This document shows positions 24,769-33,588 of a stretch of 55,195 bases of DNA, piece after piece. A program made the translations under genes and the position numbers. The first letter of the stretch is position 1, and each line of letters begins with the position of its first letter. Source of the DNA: Candidatus Roizmanbacteria bacterium CG_4_9_14_0_2_um_filter_38_17 (GTDB lineage Bacteria; Patescibacteriota; Microgenomatia; GCA-00278855); NCBI GenBank assembly GCA_002788855.1, contig PFSB01000016.1, positions 1 through 55,195 of the forward strand, in the 5' to 3' direction. The notes beneath the pieces were generated by a model that had not been told where the DNA came from, made no database searches, and saw nothing but the letters and a program-made list of their open reading frames with translations.

Positions 24769-25371
24769 ATGCAAATGGTTATACAGCATTTTAAAGCCAC
24801 TGACGCTGTAATCTATTCTATAATTGAGAGGAGTAGAAAATTGGAAAAACTTAAGCCAATAGATAAGAAAGACTATTTCTTGAAATTGGTACGAGAGATT
24901 GTATATCAGCAGTTATCTGGTAAGGCTGGAGATACTATTTATTCTAGATTTGAGCTACTTTTCCCAAATGAGAAAATTACTCCAAATAATGTTTTGAAAG
25001 TAAGTCCACAAGAAATTCGTAAAGCTGGGGTTTCAAATGCAAAAACACAATATATTCATAATCTAGCGGAGGCAGTAAAAAATAAAAATTTATTGTTTCA
25101 AAATTATAAAGATATGAGCAATGAGAATATAGTAAAAAATTTGATCCAAGTAAAAGGAATTGGGTTGTGGACTGCTGAAATGTTTTTGATGTTTAGTATG
25201 GGTCGTGAAGATGTGTTTTCATATGATGATGTAGGTTTGCGAAATGGCTTAATGAAGTTATATGGATTTAAAGATAAGCCTAGTAATGAAGAAATTGAGA
25301 AAATAGTTAGTAAATGGACACCATACAAAACCTACGGTTCTATGCTTCTTTGGAAGAGTCTGGAATTATAG
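24769..25371 (+). CDS. AlkA/Mag-type DNA-3-methyladenine glycosylase
   Basis: Removes alkylated bases from DNA in base-excision repair. About 200 residues of the HhH-GPD superfamily. REIVYQQLSGKAGDTIY (near 40-56) is the N-terminal helix typical of AlkA/Mag. The helix-hairpin-helix is LIQVKGIGLWTAEMFL, followed by VFSYDDVGLRNGL, which carries the catalytic Asp. It lacks the large N-terminal domain of E. coli AlkA, so it is closer to the compact Mag1-type enzymes. Start chosen from the promoter at 24757. Confidence 0.88.
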   Translation: MQMVIQHFKATDAVIYSIIERSRKLEKLKPIDKKDYFLKLVREIVYQQLSGKAGDTIYSRFELLFPNEKITPNNVLKVSPQEIRKAGVSNAKTQYIHNLAEAVKNKNLLFQNYKDMSNENIVKNLIQVKGIGLWTAEMFLMFSMGREDVFSYDDVGLRNGLMKLYGFKDKPSNEEIEKIVSKWTPYKTYGSMLLWKSLEL

Positions 25372-25500
25372 GTAATCATTCAGGATTTAACAAACTGAGC
25401 GAAACAAGGCAAGGCCTTTCATGAAATGAATGGCCTTGCCTTAAGCGAGCGATTATATCCGATTCTAAAGCCAAGCTATCCATTTCATGTAAAGCTCGGT
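25372..25500 (-). repeat. AAGGCAAGGCC repeat with perfect hairpin, copy 1
   Basis: AAGGCAAGGCC (25406-25416) and GGCCTTGCCTT (25432-25442) form a perfect 11-bp stem with a 15-base loop. On the minus strand the copy also carries TATAATCGCTCGCTTAAGG and an AGCTTGGCTTTAGAAT flank. Related copies lie at 31945-32011 and 50430-50545, on the opposite strand. It sits directly after the glycosylase gene. Confidence 0.75.
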
Positions 25501-25505
25501 TTTGA

Positions 25506-25664
25506 ATCCTTTGTAAACTCGTGAATGGTTACCATATTAATGCACTTCAAGGAGTTGCAGATATTGCAGTGGTTGGGAGCGCAACTTTGGAAATTATTAG
25601 TAAGTATGGAAAACAAGACTATTTGCCACGTGTTGTGAAATTTATCAAAGACTTGAGAGAATAA
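25506..25664 (+). pseudogene. trpA: trpA C-terminal remnant
   Basis: About 52 codons, open from a stop at 25503 to TAA at 25662-25664, read KLVNGYHINALQGVADIAVVGS and end FIKDLRE. GVADIAVVGSATLEIISKYG is the phosphate-binding end of tryptophan synthase alpha. No start codon and no upstream body remain, and no other trp gene is near. Tryptophan synthesis is a common loss in CPR, so this looks like a decayed gene. Confidence 0.75.
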
Positions 25665-25720
25665 ATCATTGAATGCAGATACCTGTTTTTGTGGCGGAGC
25701 CTGGAGCTTTAATTAATTGT

Positions 25721-25726
25721 TATAAT
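25721..25726 (+). promoter_or_regulatory. -10 element of eno
   Basis: TATAAT eight bases before the ATG at 25735, giving at most a two-base leader. Confidence 0.55.
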
Positions 25727-25734
25727 ACCTTGTA

Positions 25735-27015
25735 ATGAAGATTAAGAATATACTAGCCGCGGAGATACTGGACTCGAGGGGAAACCCAACCGTTGAGGCT
25801 GTGGTAGAACTTGAATCTGGCGCAAAAGGGTGGGCAGCCGTTCCTTCTGGGGCATCTACAGGAACCTACGAAGCATTAGAGTTGCGTGATGGGGATATGA
25901 CTAGATATGGAGGAAAAGGAGTATTGCGGGCGGTTGAAAATGTGCAAGGATCTATTGCTAAATCTCTACAAGGCAAAGATGTTACAGACCAAAGATATAT
26001 TGACAAGGTTTTACTTGATCTAGACGGGACAGAGAATAAATCTAACTTAGGTGCTAATGCGATCTTAGCTGCATCTTTAGCTTGCGCAAGAGCTGGAGCA
26101 GTGTTTCAAGATAAGCCGTTGTATAGATATTTGCGAGAGACCTATTGGGGAAATAAGCAAGACTGGATATTACCAATCCCGATGCTTAATGTTTTAAATG
26201 GGGGAAAACATGCGTTTGGCTCTGTAGATATGCAAGAATTTATGATATTTCCAATAGGTGCAGAGAGTTTTTCGGAGGGTTTACGTTGGGGGGCGGAGGT
26301 GTTTCATGTATTAAAGAAAATTCTTCAAGATAAAGGTCTATCTGTAGGTGTAGGAGACGAAGGAGGCTTTATGCCTAAATTAAGATCTAACAAGACAGCT
26401 CTGGAATTTTTAATAAACGCAATAGAAGTTGCTGGATATAAGCCAGGAAAACAGGTATCTTTAGCAATAGATCCAGCTGCTTCTGAATTTTATAGAGACA
26501 ACAAGTATATTTTAAGTGTCGAGGACCAGGTCCTCGATACGAAAGAAATGGTCGAGTTGTATACAAATTGGAGTAGAGAGTATCCCATAATATCGATGGA
26601 GGATATATTTGCGGAAGATGATTGGGAAGGATTTTCTGCTATAACAGCAAAGATTGGAGATAAAGTTCAGATTGTAGGAGACGATTTGTTTGTAACTAAT
26701 GTTAAACGTCTTAAAGAAGGAATTGAGAAAAAAGCAGCTAATTCAATCTTAATTAAGGTTAACCAGATTGGCACATTATCAGAAACTGTTGATGCTATTA
26801 ATATGGCAGTGGAAAATGGAATGTCAGCAATAATATCTCATCGTTCAGGTGAAACTGAAGACTCATTTATTGCAGATTTAGTTGTAGCAGCTAATACTGG
26901 ACAGATAAAAACTGGTGCACCCAATCGTAGTGAGCGAGTTGTTAAATATAATAGACTTTTACAAATTGAAAGAGAATTAGCTGGAAAATCTAGGTTGGCC
27001 AAATTTCCGTATTAG
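25735..27015 (+). CDS. eno: Enolase
   Basis: Converts 2-phosphoglycerate to phosphoenolpyruvate in glycolysis. 426 residues, full length. Visible landmarks are [11 protein letters not shown] (11-21), [18 protein letters not shown] (37-54), [12 protein letters not shown]-like [12 protein letters not shown] near 98, the metal ligands Asp in AIDPAAS and E/D in [11 protein letters not shown] and VGDDLFVTN, the catalytic Lys in LIKVNQIGT and the SHRSGETED loop near 375. Monocistronic. Confidence 0.98.
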   Translation: MKIKNILAAEILDSRGNPTVEAVVELESGAKGWAAVPSGASTGTYEALELRDGDMTRYGGKGVLRAVENVQGSIAKSLQGKDVTDQRYIDKVLLDLDGTENKSNLGANAILAASLACARAGAVFQDKPLYRYLRETYWGNKQDWILPIPMLNVLNGGKHAFGSVDMQEFMIFPIGAESFSEGLRWGAEVFHVLKKILQDKGLSVGVGDEGGFMPKLRSNKTALEFLINAIEVAGYKPGKQVSLAIDPAASEFYRDNKYILSVEDQVLDTKEMVELYTNWSREYPIISMEDIFAEDDWEGFSAITAKIGDKVQIVGDDLFVTNVKRLKEGIEKKAANSILIKVNQIGTLSETVDAINMAVENGMSAIISHRSGETEDSFIADLVVAANTGQIKTGAPNRSERVVKYNRLLQIERELAGKSRLAKFPY

Positions 27016-27020
27016 TAGTT

Positions 27021-27374
27021 TTAGTTAAATAATTTGTTTTCAACCATTGTCACAATTGAATCGAGGGATGTATCCATTTTTGTTATATAGTCTCGTATTT
27101 CATAAAGCTCTGCAGCTTCAGCAAAGTTTGTCATCACGATGGTAGGCGTGTTGCTAAAGTCTGTATTGCTCAGTTTTATTAGAAATTCACCGCCATCCAT
27201 AATCGGCATTATTATATCTACAATAATTAGATCAATCATTGTAGTTGGTAGTAACTCAAGAGCATCTTTTCCGTTTCCTGCAACAGAAACGAGGTAGCCA
27301 CTGTGTCTTAGTTTTTCGGCTAATACAATTTGCCCTAGGTTTCCATCGTCTACAATAAGTATGTGTTTTTGCAT
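27021..27374 (-). CDS. Stand-alone receiver-domain response regulator
   Basis: A 117-residue CheY-like receiver domain without output domain. Acidic pair DD at 9-10, phospho-acceptor Asp in LIIVDIIMP near 52-55, Thr in IVMTN near 80 and Lys in YITKMDTS near 98. No histidine kinase is in the window. It converges with enolase (5-base gap) and its start faces the WxL locus. It may act by protein-protein contact. Confidence 0.88.
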   Translation of the reverse strand: MQKHILIVDDGNLGQIVLAEKLRHSGYLVSVAGNGKDALELLPTTMIDLIIVDIIMPIMDGGEFLIKLSNTDFSNTPTIVMTNFAEAAELYEIRDYITKMDTSLDSIVTMVENKLFN

Positions 27375-27423
27375 TATGCAGATTAGTATTACATATCTTA
27401 TATGTATTAGTCAATAGTGGCTG

Positions 27424-27452
27424 TTGACATGGATGTAAGAATTATGTATATT
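27424..27452 (+). promoter_or_regulatory. Promoter of the WxL-like locus
   Basis: TTGACA (27424-27429), 17-base spacer, TATATT (27447-27452), then six bases and an in-frame GTG at 27459. It lies inside the longest open frame, so the earlier ATG starts are not used if it is active. Confidence 0.65.
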
Positions 27453-27458
27453 TTAGAT

Positions 27459-27998
27459 GTGTATTATTGTGTTTTACAAAAACTCGTGGGAATAGGGTTT
27501 GCAGTATATTTTGCAGTAGTTCTTGTAACTTTTGGCTATGCTGCGGAGACGAAGCTTAAAGTTAGCGTAGAGTCTGGATCGCTGTCTTTAACATCACCAG
27601 ATGAGGCTAGCTTGTCAGGAGTTTCTCTGGAGAGTGAGACTAAAGTTGTACAAGGATTATTGGGGGCAATTAAAATAATAGACAATAGAGGTTCGGGTGT
27701 TGGGTGGAGTGTTACAGCGTCAGTTTCAGATTTTTCATGCTGTGATGGGAAGTATACGATTCCTGTATCATATCTTACTATTAAACCAGGAAAATTTACA
27801 ACGGGAGGCAATAGCGAAGGTGTTAAGTCTGGTGCTACCAAAATTGTAGGAGATTCTAGTGAAGTTATAACACTTATGTCTGCAAATAATGGATCAGGTA
27901 TGGGGGCTTATGAAATTAATCCAACAATTGAGCTAAAAATTCCCTCGGATGCTTTGGCTGGGAACTATACGGCTGTAATAAGTATTACAGTTATATAA
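27459..27998 (+). CDS. Secreted WxL-like surface protein
   Basis: About 180 residues from GTG 27459. A signal peptide (VGIGFAVYFAVVLVTFGYA-A) precedes a domain with GVGWSVTASVSDF near 85 and a closing YEINPTIELKIPSDALAGNYTAVISITVI stretch. That is the pattern of WxL domains, which bind peptidoglycan in Gram-positives. The next gene is DUF916-like, the usual partner. Cys pair (SCCDG) in the middle is unusual. Start chosen from the promoter. Confidence 0.72.
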   Translation: MYYCVLQKLVGIGFAVYFAVVLVTFGYAAETKLKVSVESGSLSLTSPDEASLSGVSLESETKVVQGLLGAIKIIDNRGSGVGWSVTASVSDFSCCDGKYTIPVSYLTIKPGKFTTGGNSEGVKSGATKIVGDSSEVITLMSANNGSGMGAYEINPTIELKIPSDALAGNYTAVISITVI

Positions 27999-28002
27999 TT
28001 TT

Positions 28003-28899
28003 ATGAAAAGATATCTATATCTAGCTTTTTCTGTGGTTTTTGTTTTTTTGTCGCTTGGTAATTCTAAAACTGCTTATTCTGCTGAGACGAGTGTTGTTGG
28101 TATTTATCCTGCGGCGTTTCGAGATGATGAACCTACAAGTCGTGCATGGTTTCAGCTTGATCTAAAACCAGGAGAAACTTATCGTTCAAGTGTAGTTGTT
28201 TGGAATAAAGGTCAAAAGAAGACCTCTTTTGCCCTATACAGTGTTGATGCAACTACGTCTACAGATGGTGCATTTGGAGTCTCAAAGAAGGGCATGATTG
28301 ATGATTTAGGTGGTTGGATTGATCTGGATAGTTCAAGTATCACACTGCTACCAAGTGAAAAACGTGAAATAGGATTTAGTGTAGGCGTTCCGGAAAATGC
28401 AGCCCCTGGAAGTCATGCTGCAGGATTAATGGTTGAATCTGACGAAGATACTTCAAATAACAGTGGTATACATTTTGTTTCACGGGTTGGGGTTAGAGTA
28501 TATGTGGTGGTTGAAGGAGAAATAATTGAAAAAATCGAGTTAGGAAAACCTGTATTTGACAATATATTTCACTCAAGAGAAATAGTATTTCCAATTATAA
28601 ATTCTGGAAATATCGAACAATATTTTAATATTGAGGGAAATGTTGTTGGTTTTAATAAAGTTGGTAAGTTAGCATTTTCTCAAGAAAAAGTTGTATTGGC
28701 TGGTAAAAATTCAAGTTTAGATTTACCTGTGGACATTGTTCTTCCAATCTTTGCAAACCTTAACATAAGGTATGGTGTTGATGTCAATAATCTTTCTCAT
28801 GACTCTACAAAGTATGTTTATGGATTTGGTTTGATACCTTTTGTTCTGGTGTTGTCTTTATTTATGATATTTCTAACTCGAATGCTTAATAGGACTTGA
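28003..28899 (+). CDS. DUF916-like WxL-interacting protein, membrane anchored
   Basis: 298 residues: signal peptide (YLAFSVVFVFLSLGNSKTAYSA), a DUF916-type domain with VGIYPAAF, FQLDLKPGETYRSSVVVWNKG, GWIDLDSSSITLLPSEKREIGFSV and PENAAPGSHAAGLMVE, then a C-terminal membrane helix (FGLIPFVLVLSLFMIFL). In Firmicutes such proteins hold WxL proteins at the wall. It sits four bases after the WxL-like gene and overlaps the next gene by four bases. Confidence 0.75.
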   Translation: MKRYLYLAFSVVFVFLSLGNSKTAYSAETSVVGIYPAAFRDDEPTSRAWFQLDLKPGETYRSSVVVWNKGQKKTSFALYSVDATTSTDGAFGVSKKGMIDDLGGWIDLDSSSITLLPSEKREIGFSVGVPENAAPGSHAAGLMVESDEDTSNNSGIHFVSRVGVRVYVVVEGEIIEKIELGKPVFDNIFHSREIVFPIINSGNIEQYFNIEGNVVGFNKVGKLAFSQEKVVLAGKNSSLDLPVDIVLPIFANLNIRYGVDVNNLSHDSTKYVYGFGLIPFVLVLSLFMIFLTRMLNRT

Positions 28900-29606
28900 T
28901 GGGACGGAACATCATAACTAAATTACCTTTCTTTGTGGTTGTTGTCATAATCTTAACTTTTGTTACAATTCCATATTTAAAAGATTCAGACGCGTATATT
29001 GGCGAGGTTAAAGGTCTGGCTGCAAGTTTAATTAAGGATATTCCTATAAAGCAACTTCAGTCGCTCGATCTTGGTATTGTTTATGATGGTGCTAAAAATG
29101 TTACTTCAGATTTACCAACCAATATACAAGACTTAAGAAAAGCTTATAGTCAGGTAAAAAAAATTACTGATGATATTGAGCAAGCTGTTGGTAATTCTAA
29201 ATCGGAGGAGCTGCGTCTTATATCCCCTCGTCAAATTGAACTTGAAGGATTTATAGTTGGATCAGGCGTGACGAAGTCTAATATAAATACTCAAGAATTT
29301 GAGGTTGTTGATACAAGAAGCAACCCGGAAGGATGGAGTCTTGTTTTAACAGTGCTTGAACTGATTGGTAATAAGACTGTGATTTCAACTCAAAGCGCAA
29401 AGCTTATTCTAGTAAATTTATCAAAGGAAAACCAGGCCAAACTAGACGTAAAACCAGGCAATCCATTGGTTGTCACGTATCTACAACAAAAAGAAAATTA
29501 TGATAAAAGATTTACAATATCTCTTGAACTAATACTTGATTTGCCTAGTCAGATGTATTATGGGGAGTATAATGGTATTATTCAATCTGATCTAAAATCT
29601 TTGTAA
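28896..29606 (+). CDS. Second WxL-like protein with N-terminal membrane anchor
   Basis: 236 residues. An N-terminal helix (FFVVVVIILTFVTIPYL) anchors it. The C-terminal half has EGWSLVLTVLEL near 148 and ends with LELILDLPSQMYYGEYNGIIQSDL, mirroring the WxL-like pattern of the first gene. The middle (about 45-100) is helical, possibly coiled. It overlaps the DUF916-like gene by four bases, completing a three-gene surface locus. The WxL call is weaker than for the first gene. Confidence 0.55.
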   Translation: MMGRNIITKLPFFVVVVIILTFVTIPYLKDSDAYIGEVKGLAASLIKDIPIKQLQSLDLGIVYDGAKNVTSDLPTNIQDLRKAYSQVKKITDDIEQAVGNSKSEELRLISPRQIELEGFIVGSGVTKSNINTQEFEVVDTRSNPEGWSLVLTVLELIGNKTVISTQSAKLILVNLSKENQAKLDVKPGNPLVVTYLQQKENYDKRFTISLELILDLPSQMYYGEYNGIIQSDLKSL

Positions 29607-29713
29607 GCTGAAACTTGATGATATCATATGTTGAACGTATAATGTTTTATAGTCTTATAGATTTGGAGAATCTCTCAATTGTTTATGGTGAGTAGGAATT
29701 GTGGTTTTAGACG

Positions 29714-30109
29714 ATGATGAGCAAATATATACAAGGTAAGAATGTTAATTATATGATTTCTGAGATTTGTAAAATGGTGTGTAAAAAGGTTGAAGGTAAA
29801 CTTACGGTTGTTGGAATTAAAACTGGAGGTGAATATATATCAAAGATATTTGCAGACATGGTTCAAGATCAAGGTAGGCTTCAATCGCATTTTAATATTG
29901 AACTAGATAAGCAGTCTGAATTGATTATAGAAGGAGCGGATCTTCTTGTGAACGATAAATCTACTTATATCATTTTGGATGATGCTATTTGGTCTGAGAG
30001 AACAAAGAGAATAGTGGAAAGTGAACTTAAATTAAGACATATTAAAAAAGTTAAATACGCTGTTATACTAGATCCGTATAAAAAAGCAGACTTTTCTTTA
30101 TATTCTTGA
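29714..30109 (+). CDS. Phosphoribosyltransferase-like protein
   Basis: 131 residues. VVGIKTGGEYISKIFADMV (about 32-50) and the PRPP-loop-like YIILDDAIWSERT (about 86-98) fit type I phosphoribosyltransferases of the PyrR/hypoxanthine group, although the loop has SERT rather than SGRT. It may use PRPP with a base, or be a regulator. The converging gene two bases away is deoxyribosyltransferase-like, which makes a nucleoside-salvage or signalling link tempting but unproven. Confidence 0.65.
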   Translation: MMSKYIQGKNVNYMISEICKMVCKKVEGKLTVVGIKTGGEYISKIFADMVQDQGRLQSHFNIELDKQSELIIEGADLLVNDKSTYIILDDAIWSERTKRIVESELKLRHIKKVKYAVILDPYKKADFSLYS

Positions 30110-30111
30110 GG

Positions 30112-30678
30112 TTAATGTGTTTTTTTATGCTCCCGAAGTAGGTTACGGATAAATGTCGATTTTGTTGTTCCTTGTTCTTTTGATACTTTGTTTAAGTAAT
30201 TTAGTAGATTAGGGTCAATAAAAAAGTTGAATCTCTTATCTGATTTTCTTTTTACTTCTGATGTGGCTTTTTTGATTACTTCGTTTATATTATTATTCTT
30301 GTAATTGAAAACTATCATTTTTTCTACCTGTGTATTGATTAAAAAATGTGGCGTATTCGTTTCAAAGTAGAGGATAACTGTTGGTTTATTCAGGTCGATT
30401 GACAGTTGAATCATATACCCTATTGATAAACTAGGCAGTGAACACTCGAATACTGTAAAATCTGCTTTTCTGATTAGTGAAACGTTGCTTGCGTAATAGT
30501 CGTTATATCCTTTAATACCCTTTTTTTCTAGTTCTATATAAAAATCTTTGGATTTTATTTTAAGAAATGAGGTTTCCAGGTGCTTATGTCCTTGTTTTTC
30601 AATAACATCATATATTTTCTCATACTGCTGCTGAAAATATTTTTTTCCTCTTTGGGAGGCGGTGAAGAAGACTTTCAT
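30112..30678 (-). CDS. Deoxyribosyltransferase-like domain fused to ribbon-helix-helix
   Basis: 188 residues in two parts. The first 130 resemble nucleoside 2-deoxyribosyltransferase folds: MKVFFTASQRGKKYFQQQYE at the N terminus, YYASNVSLIRKADFTVFECS and SIGYMIQLSIDLNKPTVILY. The last 45 (RFNFFIDPNLLNYLNKVSKE…TTKSTFIRNLLREH) form a ribbon-helix-helix. A nucleotide-binding sensor joined to a DNA-binding domain is the plain reading. Promoter TTGACC-17-TATACT lies upstream. It converges with the phosphoribosyltransferase-like gene. Confidence 0.6.
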   Translation of the reverse strand: MKVFFTASQRGKKYFQQQYEKIYDVIEKQGHKHLETSFLKIKSKDFYIELEKKGIKGYNDYYASNVSLIRKADFTVFECSLPSLSIGYMIQLSIDLNKPTVILYFETNTPHFLINTQVEKMIVFNYKNNNINEVIKKATSEVKRKSDKRFNFFIDPNLLNYLNKVSKEQGTTKSTFIRNLLREHKKTH

Positions 30679-30708
30679 ACTATGATGCTAAGTATATCTA
30701 AAAACTAT

Positions 30709-31923
30709 CTATAGGTCAATGAGGGAAAGAACAAAGTTAATTATTCTACTAAAGAGAGATTCAAGATTATGATCGGCTTGCTGAATGAAGTTTATGGCTT
30801 GTTTAGGGGCTTCTAATGCTTTGATAATGCCAGTTTGAATTTCTTTTCTAGGTATTAAATCGTGAGTTAGTATCTCTATCTCTAATAGACCTGAATCTGG
30901 TGTGGCTAGACAGCGATACTTAGTACTTGAGGTACTACATTTATTTGACTGCTTGTAACTTCCGCCACTAGTTGTTGTGACAGTGGCGACGAGGTGGTAT
31001 GTGGATTTTGCATCCAGATCTGCAAACAAAAATGGCATAAAGAAGCCAGATACTCTTTCCTGTTGAGCCAAAGGTGTTTTACTACCTGATTTATATATTT
31101 CAACCTTAATATTTTCAATCTCTGCATTGTTCTGGTTTACTACGATAACTTGACCGTATGCTTGAAAGGCAGATTGTTGGGGAAAAATGTCAGGTGTTGA
31201 GTCTGGTAGTTGAGGAGTATTGGTTGGAGTATTTGTTGGGCGAAAGACAAATTGACGTAATGAGTATTTTTTTGTAGGAACTGGTGGTGCGGGAGTGTTG
31301 GTAGGAGCTGGAGATAGTCTGGGAGGTATAGTGGGCCGAATGGAGGGAGGTGGGTTGTCTGCATGGCGAGTCGGTGTTGGTGTTGATCCGGCTGGGGTTG
31401 TAGGAGTCGGACCCGTTGGCCTGTTTGTTGGAGTGGCAGTTGGTTGAGGAGCTGTTCCAAGACGAGTTTCTATAGCGACAGGTTGAACATTACCGCAATA
31501 TTCATTAAAGGCATGACCACATTGGCAACTATCTCCACATTCAGCGTCTGATGCTCCTCGGGATATAGCTGTATTGCATTGACTGGGTGCGCACCAAAGT
31601 CTTTCCCAATAACCAATACATTTAGTAAACTGTCCAGTACGGGCAACTTCATAACAACAAGCTGGGACATATCCTGCGCAGCCTTTATCTGCTCGCCCTC
31701 CTGGTCCATCTCCCATACATGATTGTGGATTGGGTGCTTTGCTATCTATGTTTAACTCATCGTATCCATAACCACCGCAATAAGGAGCGCGACTGCATAT
31801 TTGCTCTCCAGGTATTTCATAGTATCCATTTTTACAATAAGGTTCGAGGTTTGTTTCTGCGGATACGAAGGTAGTTATGAAAAGAAAGCTGGTGGATAAG
31901 ATTATTAGCAATATTTTTCGCAT
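30709..31923 (-). CDS. Secreted Cys-rich and Pro/Thr-rich protein
   Basis: 404 residues. Signal peptide ILLIILSTSFLFITTFVSA. Residues about 28-155 hold some 20 cysteines, so disulfides are likely. A Pro/Thr-rich linker covers about 160-245 (PTNTPTNTP-type repeats). A carboxypeptidase-regulatory or Cna-B-like beta domain follows (AYGQVIVVNQNNAEIENIKV, VSGFFMPFLFADLDA). The C terminus is amphipathic. On the minus strand TATACT lies six bases before the ATG. Surface role inferred; no sortase motif seen. Confidence 0.6.
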   Translation of the reverse strand: MRKILLIILSTSFLFITTFVSAETNLEPYCKNGYYEIPGEQICSRAPYCGGYGYDELNIDSKAPNPQSCMGDGPGGRADKGCAGYVPACCYEVARTGQFTKCIGYWERLWCAPSQCNTAISRGASDAECGDSCQCGHAFNEYCGNVQPVAIETRLGTAPQPTATPTNRPTGPTPTTPAGSTPTPTRHADNPPPSIRPTIPPRLSPAPTNTPAPPVPTKKYSLRQFVFRPTNTPTNTPQLPDSTPDIFPQQSAFQAYGQVIVVNQNNAEIENIKVEIYKSGSKTPLAQQERVSGFFMPFLFADLDAKSTYHLVATVTTTSGGSYKQSNKCSTSSTKYRCLATPDSGLLEIEILTHDLIPRKEIQTGIIKALEAPKQAINFIQQADHNLESLFSRIINFVLSLIDL

Positions 31924-31944
31924 GGTTTAAGTATAGGCATAATA

Positions 31945-32011
31945 CTCGCTTAAGGCAAGGCCATTCATTGCATGAAAGGCCTCGCTTTGTCTTGTTCGCT
32001 TCGTGTATAAT
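31945..32011 (+). repeat. AAGGCAAGGCC repeat, copy 2
   Basis: CTCGCTTAAGGCAAGGCC, a CATTGCATGAAAGGCC loop part and TTCGCTTCG match the minus-strand copy at 25372-25500. Directly at its edge is TATAAT (32006-32011), six bases before ATG 32018, so the repeat may have brought the promoter. Confidence 0.65.
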
Positions 32012-32017
32012 AAATTT

Positions 32018-32176
32018 ATGTGGTTCTTTATAAAGAAGGGTATAGTTGTTTCTGGGGTGGCGGGGATCTGCCTTGGCTTTGCATATTTGGTTGAAAGTTA
32101 CTATGTACAAAGTGAAACAAAGTTAGTTGATTTTATATTGATTCCTCTAGATTTTGTTAATAAAATATCTGCTTGA
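32018..32176 (+). CDS. Small single-pass membrane protein
   Basis: 52 residues, MWFFIKKGIVVSGVAGI and on, with one N-terminal membrane helix and a hydrophobic tail (LVDFILIPLDFV). The ATG follows TATAAT by six bases. Its stop overlaps the next ATG by one base (TGATG), so the gene is likely the first of the permease operon. Unknown function. Confidence 0.6.
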   Translation: MWFFIKKGIVVSGVAGICLGFAYLVESYYVQSETKLVDFILIPLDFVNKISA

Positions 32177-32478
32177 TGTTATTTAAATTACAAAAATATG
32201 TTTTTGATGAAAAAGATGCTTTTTTGGTTCTTTTTGGTTCATTTTTATTAGGGAGTAATCTATTTACTATTTCAACTGCTCCGTTTAGATTTGACTCATT
32301 AGTTACACTGTTTTTGTTTTTATTGGTGAGCAGGATAACAAGTGCACATTTACAGTCATTTACGTTTTATGCAGTGATACTTATAGGACTGTATGCATCA
32401 ATATTACTATCTCCTGCCACTTTGGCTCTCTTTTATCTAATATTCTTATTAGCACTTCGTAAATTATTTCTAATGTGA
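32176..32478 (+). CDS. Small hydrophobic protein
   Basis: 100 residues with three hydrophobic segments (about 18-35, 44-60, 70-97). Starts at the ATG that overlaps the previous stop. Its own stop overlaps the permease GTG by four bases. Possibly an accessory subunit; not recognised. Confidence 0.5.
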   Translation: MLFKLQKYVFDEKDAFLVLFGSFLLGSNLFTISTAPFRFDSLVTLFLFLLVSRITSAHLQSFTFYAVILIGLYASILLSPATLALFYLIFLLALRKLFLM

Positions 32479-33587
32479 ATAATACTTCTATTCGCGCAAT
32501 AGCCATATTAGCGGGAACCACAATTGGAGCGGGTATCTTTGCAGTGCCTTACGCAATAGCTCAAATTGGCTTTATTCCAGGACTCCTGTATTTATTAGTA
32601 ATTGGAGGCTTGATGATTTTGCTAAATTTGATGTATGGAGAGATTGTTTTGCGGACCAAAGGTGATCATCAACTCACGGGCTATAGTCAGATATATTTTG
32701 GTAAAAAAGGCAAGATGATCGCTACATTGGTAATGTTGGTAGGCCTGTATGGAGCACTGCTGGCATACTTAATTCAGATTGGAGTGTTTGCCTACGGGTT
32801 GCTTGGAGTTGGTTCACCACTGATCTGGAGCATGGTCTTTTTTAGTATGATAAGTCTCGCGGTGTTAAAGGGAGTGCGTTTTGTAGCTAAGCTCGAAACT
32901 CTACTTCTTGGAGGCTTGTTATTGCTGCTTTTAATGTTGCTAGGTGGTTCATTAGTGAGACTTAATCTGGACAATTTTACAGGGTTTAACCCTGTAAACA
33001 TCTTTTTACCATTTGGTGTTTTATTATTTGCTTTGACAGGTGCAACTGTAATTCCAGAAGTTGAGGAGTTAATGCGTCGACAGCATTCAAGATTAAAACA
33101 AGTCATCTTTATTGGAAGTTTTATTCCATTGGTGGTGTATTTTTTGTTTGCATTTGCTGTAGTTGGGGTAAGTGGTTTGGGAACCAGTCAAGATGCAATA
33201 ACTGGCTTAGCGGGGCTATTGCCACAGGGAATAGTTGCGGGTGGGGCACTATTGGGAATAGTAACTATGGGAGGCTCTTTTTTAACCTTGGCATATATCT
33301 TAAGAGAAGTATGGTACAGAGACTATCATTGCAATAGATTCACTTCTTGGAGTTTGGCAGTTTTTCCTCCTCTTTTATTATTTTTTGTTGGCTTTGCTTC
33401 TTTTTTTCAGGTTTTACAGATTACCGGAGCCCTTACTGGTGGAATGACGGGAATACTAATTGGCAGTTTATATCTTAAAGCTCTAAAATCTAAAGATTGG
33501 ACATCTGCATATAGTCTTAAGTTGCCTAAGGTAGTTGTCTTGGTTATTATTTTGGTCTTTGCTTTGGGAGTTTTTACTGGTTTCTAG
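32475..33587 (+). CDS. Aromatic amino acid permease-like transporter
   Basis: 370 residues, about eleven membrane segments, of the hydroxy/aromatic amino acid permease (HAAAP; Mtr, TyrP) group within APC. GTTIGAGIFAVPYAIAQIG (13-31) is the unwound first helix. ATVIPEVEELM near 192 is also typical. GTG start overlaps the previous gene. In a genome that kept only a trpA scrap, uptake of aromatic amino acids would make sense; substrate is inferred. Confidence 0.82.
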   Translation: MNNTSIRAIAILAGTTIGAGIFAVPYAIAQIGFIPGLLYLLVIGGLMILLNLMYGEIVLRTKGDHQLTGYSQIYFGKKGKMIATLVMLVGLYGALLAYLIQIGVFAYGLLGVGSPLIWSMVFFSMISLAVLKGVRFVAKLETLLLGGLLLLLLMLLGGSLVRLNLDNFTGFNPVNIFLPFGVLLFALTGATVIPEVEELMRRQHSRLKQVIFIGSFIPLVVYFLFAFAVVGVSGLGTSQDAITGLAGLLPQGIVAGGALLGIVTMGGSFLTLAYILREVWYRDYHCNRFTSWSLAVFPPLLLFFVGFASFFQVLQITGALTGGMTGILIGSLYLKALKSKDWTSAYSLKLPKVVVLVIILVFALGVFTGF

Positions 33588-33588
33588 G

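Noticed and set aside
31140-31709. Long open frames on the minus strand, frame-shifted from the Cys-rich protein
   Set aside because: Shadows of the Pro/Thr-rich codons; the frame with signal peptide and promoter is the real one.
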